Assembly: GCA_024220525.1 (NCBI GenBank) | Contig: JAMYWO010000057.1 | Location: forward strand, 101,835 to 158,100 | Length of the DNA stretch: 56,266 nucleotides | DNA from: Cochliopodium minus | Taxonomy: Eukaryota; Discosea; Himatismenida; Cochliopodiidae | Direction of reading: 5' to 3' | Shown: positions 43,750 through 54,202 of the stretch, in pieces | Layout: the number at the start of each line of letters is the position of its first letter | How positions within the stretch are numbered: position 1 is the stretch's first letter | Program-made: the position numbers and the translations under genes | The notes under the pieces: generated by a model | The model's input: only the letters and a program-made list of their open reading frames with translations | Told to the model about the DNA's origin: nothing | Database searches by the model: none

Positions 43750-44498
43750 ATGAAATGGGTAAGTTACTCTTTGGTACTATTCAAATATTTCTTTTTTAAG
43801 GATAGTTTATGTTTTCAAATATAAGTTTTTCATCCTCCATGATATCCTCTTCATCTTCCACAGTATACTTAATCAATAAGATTCAACTTTCATCACATTC
43901 AGTTATGAATCAAAAGAGAATCTCTGAAAGAATTTTGAAAAAAGAATTTTGAGGTTAAAATTGAAAATTTTTTTGTAAGAATTTAATATGCGCAATATGA
44001 TAGTAAATAAAAAAGAAGATTGAAGATTGTTTAATAGATTACCATTTTAAAAAATTTTGAGTTTAAATCTTTATTATTCCATCGAATTTGAAATAAATGT
44101 TAATTTAGCTTGAAAAATCTTGTAAGAAATTATTTCAATTTTCTTCAAAAAAAAATCAACCTTCCAGAAAAAGATTCGCAAAAGATGTTCTACTACAAAA
44201 AGAATCACAATTGGACAATGATGTTGCCCAGTTTTTCATTAAATTTGATGCTGGCTACTTTATTATTAATCCAAGTGAATTTAGGTTACACAAAGTTATT
44301 AATACATCCATTGCTGCTTGTTCTAATTCCACCAATGTTGTTTTTTGTTCCTTATTTGATTATCATGACATCTCCATTTCTCTTGGTGTTGTTAGGTCCT
44401 TTTTTGATGATTCAAAACAAAATAAACAAAAACAATTACGAGTTTTATTAAGAAGGAAAAGAAAAGAAAATTTTTTTCAAAGTAAATGTATTAAATGA
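43750..44498 (+). CDS. Hypothetical protein with a 9-nt first coding exon
   Basis: A frame of 130 codons opens right after an ATTTAG acceptor at 44108 and lacks an in-frame ATG near its start. Upstream, ATGAAATGG at 43750-43758 is followed by a perfect GTAAGT donor and joins in phase. The product is 132 residues: a basic N-terminus, then AQFFIKFDAGYFIINPSEFR, a Cys/Ser segment and a very basic tail (LRVLLRRKRKENFFQ). An alternative frame over the same bases encodes a hydrophobic peptide, but it looks like a shadow. No family was recognised. Confidence 0.4.
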
Positions 44499-44605
44499 TT
44501 AAAAAATTTATCAAATATATCTTTATTCAAAAAAAAAAAAAAAATTGTTATTTGGCAAAAATTAATCGGATAATACTCAAAAAAGATGTCGTATGAAAGG
44601 GGGAA

Positions 44606-45346
44606 TTAAATATCTTCAAGACCCAAGTCCTTGTAATCTTGTTGATTCCTGTTGTTACTTTGTTGTTCCATGTAGAAACTGTTAGATCCATTGCTCTTTT
44701 TTCTATCTTCCTTCTTCCTCCTTTGTTCTTCGATGAACTTTTGGAGCTCAATGCCTTGTTGATTGGTAAACTCTTCTAGTTCCTTTTTCTTCATCTCTTC
44801 AACAGAAGTAAAATTGTTTTGTTGTCTATTGTTTTGGGATCTTTTTATAAAATAAAATGATATATTTTTTTTATATTTCTTTGAATTAGACATGTCCAAA
44901 ATTTTTTATTGTTATTACCTATTATTGTTTTGGTATTGATTGCCACCATAGAATTGATTTCCATTTGATACATTTCCTTGATTGGAATTACAATTATCGA
45001 ATTTCGGCGAATAATTGACTTTATTTGTTTGTTGTGGGCTCGTTTTTATAATGATGAGTTGTTGTCTTATTTCCTCTCTTCTCTGGGAAACATTATATTG
45101 AAAATAAAATATATATATTAATATATAGAACCACAGTTTATCTATTATATTATTTTGTTATCTCGTATTTTTTTTTTGGGAAATTTACAGTGTTATAGTC
45201 TTGTTGATCAATCAATTCATCTATATTTGACAAAATATTTTGGATTTAAAAGATAAAAATATTTTGTTTTCGAAATTTCTACCTTCTAATAATTGATTGA
45301 TTCGTTTTAGTTCTTCTCTCAAATAATTTATAGATTCATCAGTCAT
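44606..45346 (-). CDS. Gln/Asn-rich coiled-coil protein
   Basis: Exons (minus): 45283-45346, 45189-45220, 44919-45082, 44606-44840; 164 residues, in phase. An N-terminal helix (ESINYLREELKRINQLLE) is followed by an Asn/Gln/Gly-rich middle (NSNQGNVSNGNQFYGGNQYQ) and a charged coiled coil (EEMKKKELEEFTNQQGIELQ). The second exon is 32 nt. The intron between 44841 and 44918 contains one end of the MITE. The role is unknown. Confidence 0.6.
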
Positions 45347-45383
45347 TATACCTCAAATTCTAATTTTTTTTTGAATTTAAAAA
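45347..45383. promoter_or_regulatory. Short bidirectional intergenic region
   Basis: Only 37 bp separate the start codons of two divergent genes (44606-45346 and 45384-45992). The strip is A/T-only apart from a few bases and must hold both leaders, or lie within overlapping leaders. The same right-hand leader (TTTTTTTTGAATTTAAAAAA) occurs at 6160-6190 in front of the decayed copy. Confidence 0.5.
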
Positions 45384-45992
45384 ATGAATGATGGTATGAT
45401 AGTTGGTATAGATCTGTTCCATCTATTTTTCATTGGTCCCTTTCCATCCATTCTCTTCATCATCACTCTGATTATTCTCATTCTTGTCAGTAATTATGAG
45501 CAAGAATCGATAATCAAAGATAGAGATACATACATCAAGAGATTTTCGATAGGATATATGATTTTGATGTTCATCAATCAGATGGTTCTCCATTATTTAA
45601 ATTTCCTGTTTATGGAAGAAACAATCACCAAAATGGTGGAAAAAGAGAAGAAATACAAAGTCTTCTATTATATCTTGCCATTTCCATTGATCATAACGAT
45701 CATCTATTCGATATTGAACACATTGGTTATACATAGATTCCCCATCACCAATAAATATTCCTTCAAGTTGTTTTTCAAATATATCTTTTCGATCATCTCA
45801 ATTATAGCATCATTATACATCATCTCCACATCGATCTACTTCCTTACACTGAAAGATTTGCTCATACCAAAAAACATAACAATCATATGCGGAATATCCA
45901 CAAATATAATCCTCCTTGTTTGTGGTAAATTTTCACTATATCTCCAGATTTGCTCAATAAATTTGGATCAATTTTTATATTTCAACATATGA
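45384..45992 (+). CDS. Five-pass membrane protein, unrecognised
   Basis: Single exon, 202 residues. Hydrophobic segments lie near residues 10-30 (LFHLFFIGPFPSILFIITLI), 50-75, 95-115 (VFYYILPFPLIITIIYSIL), 130-150 (YIFSIISIIASLYIISTSIY) and 165-185 (NITIICGISTNIILLVCGKF). The connecting loops are basic. There is no cleavable signal. It is the parent of the decayed copy at 6189-6680. No family was recognised. Confidence 0.65.
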   Translation: MNDGMIVGIDLFHLFFIGPFPSILFIITLIILILVSNYEQESIIKDRDTYIKRFSIGYMILMFINQMVLHYLNFLFMEETITKMVEKEKKYKVFYYILPFPLIITIIYSILNTLVIHRFPITNKYSFKLFFKYIFSIISIIASLYIISTSIYFLTLKDLLIPKNITIICGISTNIILLVCGKFSLYLQICSINLDQFLYFNI

Positions 45993-46075
45993 TAGTATAT
46001 AAATTGATCATTGATTGAATATAATCATATTATCATTTGTTTATGTTGATTAATATTGATCCATTCTTAGATATT
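45945..46075. repeat. Dispersed ~110-bp repeat, copy 2 (opposite strand)
   Basis: Read on the minus strand, this region matches 47860-47990 over most of its length (shared AAATTTGTTAGTAAAAAT and GATCAATATTAATCAACATA). It overlaps the last codons of the membrane gene, so the repeat may have supplied its 3' end. Confidence 0.6.
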
Positions 46076-46390
46076 TTTACTAACAAATTTTCATTTTCTC
46101 ATTTTTTCATTGAGAGCCTTATTCAAATCCCTTGGCATTTTATATGATTCTCAAAGATGATGTTCTTATAAAAATTTATCTTCTTGTTCATTTTTAATTA
46201 GGTTTTATTTTTATTTCTTTCGACCATTTCTTTTTTTATTTTATTTTTTAAATCAGCAAATTGGATAAAGAATTCACATGAATCAAACAATATGCATAAG
46301 ATATTTATTTTTATTTCTTTCCATGAATAATTCAAAATTTAAGAGGGACTCAGCTATCTAAATGGAAATAGTCGATTGGATGCAGAAATT

Positions 46391-46726
46391 TCACCAATTA
46401 AATTTTATCTTCATATCATTCAAATATTGATTCAAATCTTCCTCATTGGGATATTCGTTCCCTTTTTTATGAAATCTCTTGAAGTTTCCATTTTTGATTA
46501 TATCTACACTCTGTACACAGTATCTTTCAATATAATGCTCTGGCTTCAAATTCAATTCAACGATGGCTTTTTCCTTGAAAGTTTCTATGAGATCAGAAAT
46601 ATCTTTAGCTCCTTGACAACTATCACATGTATTAATCACTATTTTTGGAAGTTCAGTCATTTTTTTTACGTGATAAAAATATTTTTTCATTTTATCATGA
46701 TAATTTGAAAAATTTTTAATTTTCAT
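46391..46726 (-). CDS. Small CxxC-motif protein, possibly thioredoxin-like
   Basis: Single exon, 111 residues from ATG 46726; a second ATG (MTELPK) would give about 90. A short beta strand leads straight into a Cys pair (KIVINTCDSCQGAKD), then helices and two more strands. This resembles small Rdx/SelW-type thioredoxin folds, with CDSC at the usual place, but the match is weak and the rest is not diagnostic. The frame on the other strand is judged a shadow. Confidence 0.4.
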   Translation of the reverse strand: MKIKNFSNYHDKMKKYFYHVKKMTELPKIVINTCDSCQGAKDISDLIETFKEKAIVELNLKPEHYIERYCVQSVDIIKNGNFKRFHKKGNEYPNEEDLNQYLNDMKIKFNW

Positions 46727-47550
46727 TTTTTTTTTTTTTTGAATTCAAATTAGATTAGATTTAGATATAATGTGTTTTTTTTTTCCAAGGATTGTAATCT
46801 CTACTATCCTATCCTGGTTCAGTGTACTTTTTGCATCTGTAGTTGATGAGCTACCAACCCCTTTAGACAAAAGGTGATTGCACGATGTCTTATTATCTTG
46901 CAGCTTCATTTCCTGAAAAATTCAGGACTTATCCCAATCTCGTTGCCTTTCTACCAAAATCACGATTTCCTTGTGCTAATACATCCAAAGGTATTCATCG
47001 CAAACAACATGAATTATTAATCATCAAGGAATGTTGATTGCTTTTTCTTGGTTTTGTATTTCTCATTCTAATAATCCTTTGCATTCTTTAGGAGGGTATC
47101 ATCAATGGCAAGGTTAAGATTAAAGCTTGAAATTGGACATTTAAGTGTAACATCAATGTTAATGGTTTTACCAAGTTTCAGTCCATTGAATTGGACATTA
47201 CAAGGTCTTTTGTTGTCTTTACTATAAGGCAACTTTGCTTCCTTCTTTATTCCCAATCCCATTTGCTGGCCAATTTCTCCAAGGGTGTCCTTGACTTAGT
47301 CATGTCTATTTATTATTTTCTCCCAAATTACCAGGTACAGGTATGGGCTCCTAAAACATCCACTCTCTTTACACTTACATCCCATTCTGTAATCGGCAAA
47401 AGCTTGAAACTTGGAGAGTTATGTATGTATAAAGCTTCTGTGAAATAATAGAAAATTCCCGCTTGATCTACTTTCTTTGAAAATTTTTTTTTTTTCTTAA
47501 ATCTGATAAAAGGTTCATCAATAAGTGATAAGTGATTAAATTAATAAAAA
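46727..47550. other. Spacer with a fragmentary minus-strand frame
   Basis: At 47068-47300 the minus strand reads a plausible but short peptide (GLGIKKEAKLPYSKDNKRPC, LGKTINIDVTLKCPISSF). A Cys-rich piece (GCKCKESGC) lies upstream at about 47360-47390 in another frame. These look like remnants of one coding region of unknown kind. The rest, 46790-47040, is less A/T-biased but has no open frame. Confidence 0.3.
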
Positions 47551-50500
47551 ATGCCTCATCAAATTAAAGACTTTTGTTGTGGAAATTCCAATTCTGATTC
47601 TTTTATTCTTGAAGGAGCAAAGAAATATTATGCTCCACATCTCCAATTAGAGCCTATTCATTTAGAAATTTTCTTTGATGTCGATTTAAAAAGATATTCG
47701 ATCGATGCCAAGGTGATTGAAACCATAATATGCAACAATGAAGAAGAGAAGTAAAAATACAATTTACTTTGGTGTATCATCAAAGAATATATCATATATA
47801 GACCTTTATGCTAACAAAATTTATTTCATTCTCAATTCAAAATATTGGGTTGTGATATGAAATGTATTCTTTGATTGAAAATTTGTTAGTAAAAATGAAG
47901 GATCAATATTAATCAACATATACAAATGATAATTTGGATCTCATAGATCAATTATATAGTATCTTATGTTGAGATATAAAATTGATCTTAATACACCTTC
48001 AATTACTGTTGATACTATCTATAGATATTTGAACAAAAATATATTTTATTTAAATTTTGGACTGATAATTAAAACACTGTCTATATCTCGCATATTTATA
48101 TGGGAATATATTCATTCAAACACATATAAACAAAAATATATTTATCTTGATCAAGAAATGAGAAATGATATTTTTGATCTTTATAATTCTTGATGGAACT
48201 TATAAATAATCTTTTAAAACTTTGCGAATTCTTGATTAATCAACCATTTTTTCTCATTATTTCTTCACAATAAATTTAGGACAATAATGTAAGTATATAA
48301 AAAAAAAAATTTTTTATTTGAATCATCAATCAAAAAAAAAAGATTTGATGCACAAGATCTCAACGATCTCGAAGTAAAATGCACAGACAAAGAAATAAAG
48401 TGGAGATACACGGGGAGCAAAGTACACGTCACCTTCGAAAAGTCCCTCACCAAGGGTGAGAAAGTTGATATCATCTTTACTTACAATGTTGTGCATCCTG
48501 TAAGTGGCATCTTATACGGTGGACCTGACAAACAATATCCTGAACAACCTTACTTTTTCTGTAGCGATTCTGAAACTGAAAGGTTTAATTTAATTTAATT
48601 AAAATTTATTTTCGAATTGTTTTAATTTTTTAATTTTAATTTTTAATTTTTAATATTTAATTTTAATTGTTTTTTTTTTTTAAATATTTAATTTTTAATT
48701 AATTTTGATTTTTTTATTTTAATTATTATTTTTATGGAGTTTTTTACTTATAAATGTATTTTTTTATTAGATCTCAATATTTCTTGCCTATAATTGGTAA
48801 AAAAAAACAATTCGAAATTTTTTATTATAAATATATTAATATAAAAACCAAACATAGATCTTCCTGCGGTAAGAACGACAGTAAATTGGTAATAAAAATA
48901 AATTTAAATAAAATAAATTAAAAAAACAACAAAAATTAAAAAAAAAATATAAAAAATTAAAATTAAAAAAAAAAAGAATAAAATTAATTTAAAATATTTT
49001 AATAGGCATATTAGACATGACAAAAATTTTGTTTGTACTGCCAATGGGGAAGACAAAGGAAACTCTGACGAAAAAGATGGGAAAGTAACTTCCAACTGGC
49101 ATCTCGACTTTCCTTGTCCAAGTTATCTTTTCTGCTTTGCGGTGGGTAAGTTTTTGATTTTTCTCCATTTCTTTTTTGATATTGATTTTATTTTTCTTTT
49201 TTCTTTTTCATTTTTTTTTTATTTTTTTTTATTTTCATTTTTTATTTTTTTATTTTTTTATTTTTTTTTTATTTTTTATTTTTTTTATTTTATAACTTTG
49301 TTAGCAGATATAAAATTTATACTAACAAACTGTTGTAATATTTTTGTACATCTCTATAAAATAAACAATATTTGGACATGTCTTTTTATTTTATTTCATT
49401 TTTTTATTATTTTATTTTATTTTATAAATTTATTAGATTTTTATTTATTTTACTTTATTTATTTTTTATTTATTTTATTTTACTTTATTTTAATTTTGAT
49501 TTTTAATTTTATTATTAAAGGTGAGTACGTCAGATATGACGAACAGAGAATAGAGGGAAAGCTTCCTGTCACCTATTTTGGATTAAAAGGGACTCCCCTC
49601 GAAAACCTCAAGAGAAGTTTCGGCGACACTCCTCAAATGATCGACTGGTTCGAGAACCGTGTTGGTAACAAACTCCCTTGGAAAAAGTATTACCAAATCG
49701 TTGCACCTGGACATAATGGTCAAAAAAAAATTTAATTATAATTTATTAATTAATTATTTAATTATTTATTTATTTATTTATTCATTTATTTATTTATTTA
49801 TTAATTTTTTAATAATTAATTTATTTATTTATTAATTTTTTAATAATTAATTTAATTATTTATTTAATTACTTATTTTTTTATTTATTTTTTATTTTTTT
49901 ATATTTAATTAATTTTTTATTTATTTAATTATTTATTCATTCAATTTTTTAATTATTTCATATTTATTTATTACTTTCTTTCTTTCTTTTATTTTTTATT
50001 TTTTAATAGGTGCTATGGTAAAAAAAAAAAAATTCTTTTAATTTTAATTTTAATTTGAATTGATTTTTTGATTTTTAGGAAAACATTACATGTAAATATT
50101 GATTAAAATTTTAAAGTTTTTTTTTAAAATTTGATTCAAAAATTTAAAAGTGACAACATGGTGTAAAAAATTTTTAATTTTATTTTTTTATTTTAAAAAA
50201 AATTTATTTTAATTTAATTTTATTATTTTTATTTTTAAATTTAAATAGCAGAAAGATTTGTTCTTGATGAAAAGTATGAAAGGGATTGGGGTCTCATCAC
50301 TAAAATGGTCAACATTCATGAGTTGTCCCACAGTTTCTTTGGCGACGCCATTGTCATGAGAGATGTTTCTCACGCTTGGTTAAAAGGCAATTCATCAAAA
50401 TTTTTTAATTTATATTTTTACATTTATTTTTATTTTATTTTAAATAATATTTTTTTGATTTTTTTTGAATTTTTTATTTTAAATAATTTTTTTTTGAATT

Positions 50501-53500
50501 TTTTTATAATTTTTTTAAATTTTTTCAAATATTTAAAAAAAGAGTCTTGGGCTACTTACACTGAGATTTGCTACCTTGAAGAAAACGTCAGCAAACTAGA
50601 CGGGGATTATGAATTATATTGTTCCTTTCAATATTACTTCGGAGAGTGCAAAAGTACAATTTTTTTTTTCAAAAAATTTAAATTTTAAATTTTAAATAAA
50701 AATTTGTCAAAACAGCATATTTTAGGCCTATTGTCACTAACAAATATGATAACAGTTGGAATCTTTTTGATGGACATCTTTATCCTGGTTAAAAAATTTT
50801 GATTGTTATTTCCATTTACATTTATTTTGTTATATTTATTTTATTGACATTTTTATTTTTTTTTAAATTCATTTTAATTTATTATTTTATTATTTTATAA
50901 TTTTTTTTATTTTTATTATTTATTTTTTAATACATTTCTATCTCATTTTATTATTTTATTAATTTTATTACTTATTTTATATTTTATTTTTATTAATTTT
51001 ATTTTTTATTTTATTAAATTTTTTGTTCATTTTTATTATTTAATTATTTATTTTATTTTTATTTATTAAATCATTTCTATATTATCATTTTATTTTTATT
51101 GCATATTACTTATTTTTTAATTCATTTAAATTATTTATTTTTTTTTTTAAATATTTAAATTTTACTTTTTATTAAATTATAATCAGGAGGAGCATGCAGA
51201 TTGCACATGTTGAGAAAGAAACTGGGAGACAAGGTGTTCTGGGCAGCAGTGAAAGACTACATCTCAACTTACTCCAAAAAGACCGTCGAGACTTGTGATT
51301 TCCGCAAAATGCTCGAAAAACACTCCTTCCTCAACCTCACCAAATTCTTCGAGCAATGGTTTTTTTCCAAGGGCTATCCTAAGCTCAAAATCAATGTTAC
51401 CTTCAATGACAACACGAACAATGTTGGTAAAAAAAAATTTATTTTGTTTTTACTTTTTATTAATTTATTTATTATTTTATTTATTTATTATTTTTATTTT
51501 TATTTTTATATTTTTTTTTTATTAATGTTTATTTTCCTTTTTATTTTTAAAAATAATTCTTCTTATATATTTATGTTCATTTATTTCATTTTTATTTATT
51601 TTTATTTCTTATTATTTCTTATTATTTATTAAAATTTTGATTTTCATTTTTATTATTTTTAATTTTTAATTTTAATTTTTATTGAATTTATTTATATTTT
51701 TAAATTAATATTTCTTATTTATTTTTATTTTTAAATTAAAATTTCTTATTTATTTCTGATCATTTATTTTTAATTTTAATTTTATTTTTAAATTAATAAT
51801 TTTATTTCTTTTTTATTTAATTTTTTATTTTAATTTTATTTTAATTTTTCTTATTTATTTTATTTTATTTCATAATTTGTTGTAATTATTGGATTTTAAT
51901 TTGTTGTTATTTCAGTTGTGATGGTCAAGCAGGCTCAGGTCAACAAAGAAGAGGAAATTGGGCTTTTTGATTTGGACTTGGACATTCAAATAGAAGACAA
52001 CAATGGAAAGAAGTTTTATGGTAAAAATGTTCAATCATTTTTAAAAAATGTATTTACATTTATTTAAAATATTTTTTGTTTTTATTAATAAATTTTTGAA
52101 TGTTTAAAATATTTTTTAAATATTTTTTTTTTTTTCAATATTTTTTTTTTTAATGTTTTTTATTTCAAATATTTTCGTTAATAAATTTTTTGTTATTTTT
52201 TAATTTTAAATATTTTTCATTTTAAATACATTTCTTTAATATTTTTATTGATTTTTTTTATCAATATTTTTTATTTATTATTTATTATTTTTTATTTATT
52301 TATTATTTATTATTTATTATTTATTATTTATTATTTATTACTTATTATTTATTATTATTTTTACAGGCACAGTTGTATTAGACGACAAGTCAGACACTTC
52401 ATCAGTCTCATTCCAACTAACCTCATATATCAAAACCTTCGAAGTGGACCCTCATCACAAAGTATTGTTCGAAATCGATGGTGACGTAATTGAGGGTCTT
52501 GGAGAAGATGTTTTGAACAATAACATCTTTCTTTCTTCTTCCCTTTTCAACCAGATTTACTCTGCAAAAGTTTTGTCAAAAAAGGGTTCAATTATTTTTC
52601 AATATTTTTTTGTTTTTGATTTTATTAATTTAATTTAAATTTTTACATTCATATTTAAATTTATTAATTTTTATTTGAAATATTTTTTTTTTTTTAATTT
52701 TAATTTTAATTATAACTTGATTTTAAAATTTTATTAATTTTATTTTCCATTTGAAATATTTTTTTGATTTTTATTATTAATTTTATCATTTATTTAAATT
52801 AATTAATAATTAGAAATGATCATTTTCTGCTCCCCGAATTTATTTTTAATTTTAATTATTTTAAAATTATAATTCAAAAATTGTTATTCATTTCATATTT
52901 TTACATCATTTTAATATAATACTTTTTTTTTTTGTAAATTTCAACAAAGGAACAAGATCATCACTCAACAGATTGAAAAAATCGTTAGAAGAAGCAAGAA
53001 AGAACAAAGCTCACTACGGACTCTTTGCCCAAGTAGCAGAGGCACTCCCTGAGGGACCCACCGACGCCTCCGTCTCCCTCTTCTGCGAGTTGTTTCACTT
53101 AGAGAAAGATCCTAATGCTCTTGTCCCTTTCGCTGCTTCTTCTTCCAAATTCGGAAAGCATAATTTGATCAGGTTTCATTTTAATTTTTTTATTTTTTTA
53201 ATTTTTTTATTTATTTAATTTATTTTTAAATTCATTTTAATATTTTATTTTTTATTTTTATTCATTAATATAAATTTAACAAGAACTGCACTCCACGAAT
53301 TTTTGAAGAGAGAAGACACAGGCTACAGATCCAGAGCTCGTGCATTAGAAGCAATCGGTTCACAAAAGTAATCTAAATTAATTTTATTTAAATTTTTTAT
53401 TTCTTTTTAAAGACATCCTGAAGATTATCAGTTTCTTTTGAATGAAGCCAACAAGAATGGGTTTGTTTAATTATTTATTTTATTATTTATTTTTCTTTAT

Positions 53501-54141
53501 TTATTTTTATTTTTTATTGTTGTTTAATTATTTTTTTTTATTTATTTTTCTTTATTTTAATAGTTACCTTGAGATAGAGAGATCAGGAGCAATCAAGGGG
53601 TTGTCAAATTACTTGGAGGAAAGAACATATGACGAACTTAAAAAGAGAATTCAATATGGTGTTGAACCTCAACGTAAAAACAATATGAAAATAATTTAAA
53701 TATTTTAAAAATTAAAACATCAAATAGACTCTAGAGCTTCTGTTGTTTGTGCCTTTTCCACAGTTGCAAATGGGTAATTTTTTTCATTTAATAATTTATT
53801 TTTTTCTTTTTATTTTTTTTTTCTTCAGTTTGAGTGACAAACACAAAAAAGAAGCAGAAGAACTTTTGTTACAGCTGGTGGGACAAATAGACAACAGAAA
53901 CTACAACTACGCTGTCCGCAGAGAAGCAGTTACGGGACTCGTCGTCCTCCAGTCCACCTCCTCCATTGGAAATCTCGAAGGCTACCGATCCCTCTTCTAC
54001 AACCAGGATCAACCTTGGTTGACAAGGAAGATCAACTCTATCAAGAACTCTCAGAAGGATGACAACTCTTCTTTGAAGAAGGAGATCCTTTCTTTAAAAG
54101 ACAGAATTTCACTTGTTGAAAACAAACTCAATACTAACTAA
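47551..54141 (+). CDS. M1-family zinc aminopeptidase (21 exons)
   Basis: Exons: 47551-47750, 48343-48582, 48771-48796, 48858-48888, 49006-49145, 49521-49718, 50010-50017, 50079-50091, 50151-50162, 50249-50386, 50543-50653, 50716-50787, 51187-51426, 51916-52020, 52367-52585, 52950-53172, 53284-53367, 53413-53460, 53564-53673, 53728-53773, 53829-54141; 858 residues, every junction in phase. The N-terminal domain (LEPIHLEIFFDVDL) and the ETER...YFLPIIDLPAVRTT block are typical of M1. The substrate motif GAMEN is assembled from three exons of 8, 13 nt and a flank. The zinc site HELSH with Glu 19 residues on (LKESWATYTE) is complete, so the enzyme should be active. A helical HEAT-like C-terminal part (residues about 560-800) and a final coiled coil follow. 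It is cytosolic. Intron 10 (50387) is GC-AG. Confidence 0.92.
47880..47985. repeat. Dispersed ~110-bp repeat, copy 3 (in M1 gene intron 1)
   Basis: The copy carries GGATCAATATTAATCAACAT, ACAAATGATAATTTGGATCT and ATTATATAGTATCTTATGTT. The 592-nt host intron is the longest first intron in the window, and the insert accounts for part of that. Confidence 0.6.
49293..49354. mobile_element. TA-flanked MITE, copy 3 (diverged, in M1 gene intron 5)
   Basis: On the minus strand it begins GAGATGTACAAAAATATTAC and ends with GCTAACAAAGTTATAA. It is colinear with copy 1 but diverged, with the far end lost in the A/T tract. TA follows at 49355. Confidence 0.55.
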
Positions 54142-54202
54142 AATTAAATTTTTATAATATAATATCAAAATTTTGATAAAATTAAAAATAAAATTTTATA
54201 TT

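Noticed and set aside
46376-46708. Plus-strand hydrophobic frame of 110 codons
   Set aside because: It overlaps a minus-strand frame with normal globular composition and a CxxC motif, which is the better candidate.
49012-49032. ATTAGACATGACAAAAATTT, resembling a MITE end
   Set aside because: It lies inside an M1 exon, and the codons (IRHDKNF) are explained by the conserved protein; the likeness is chance.
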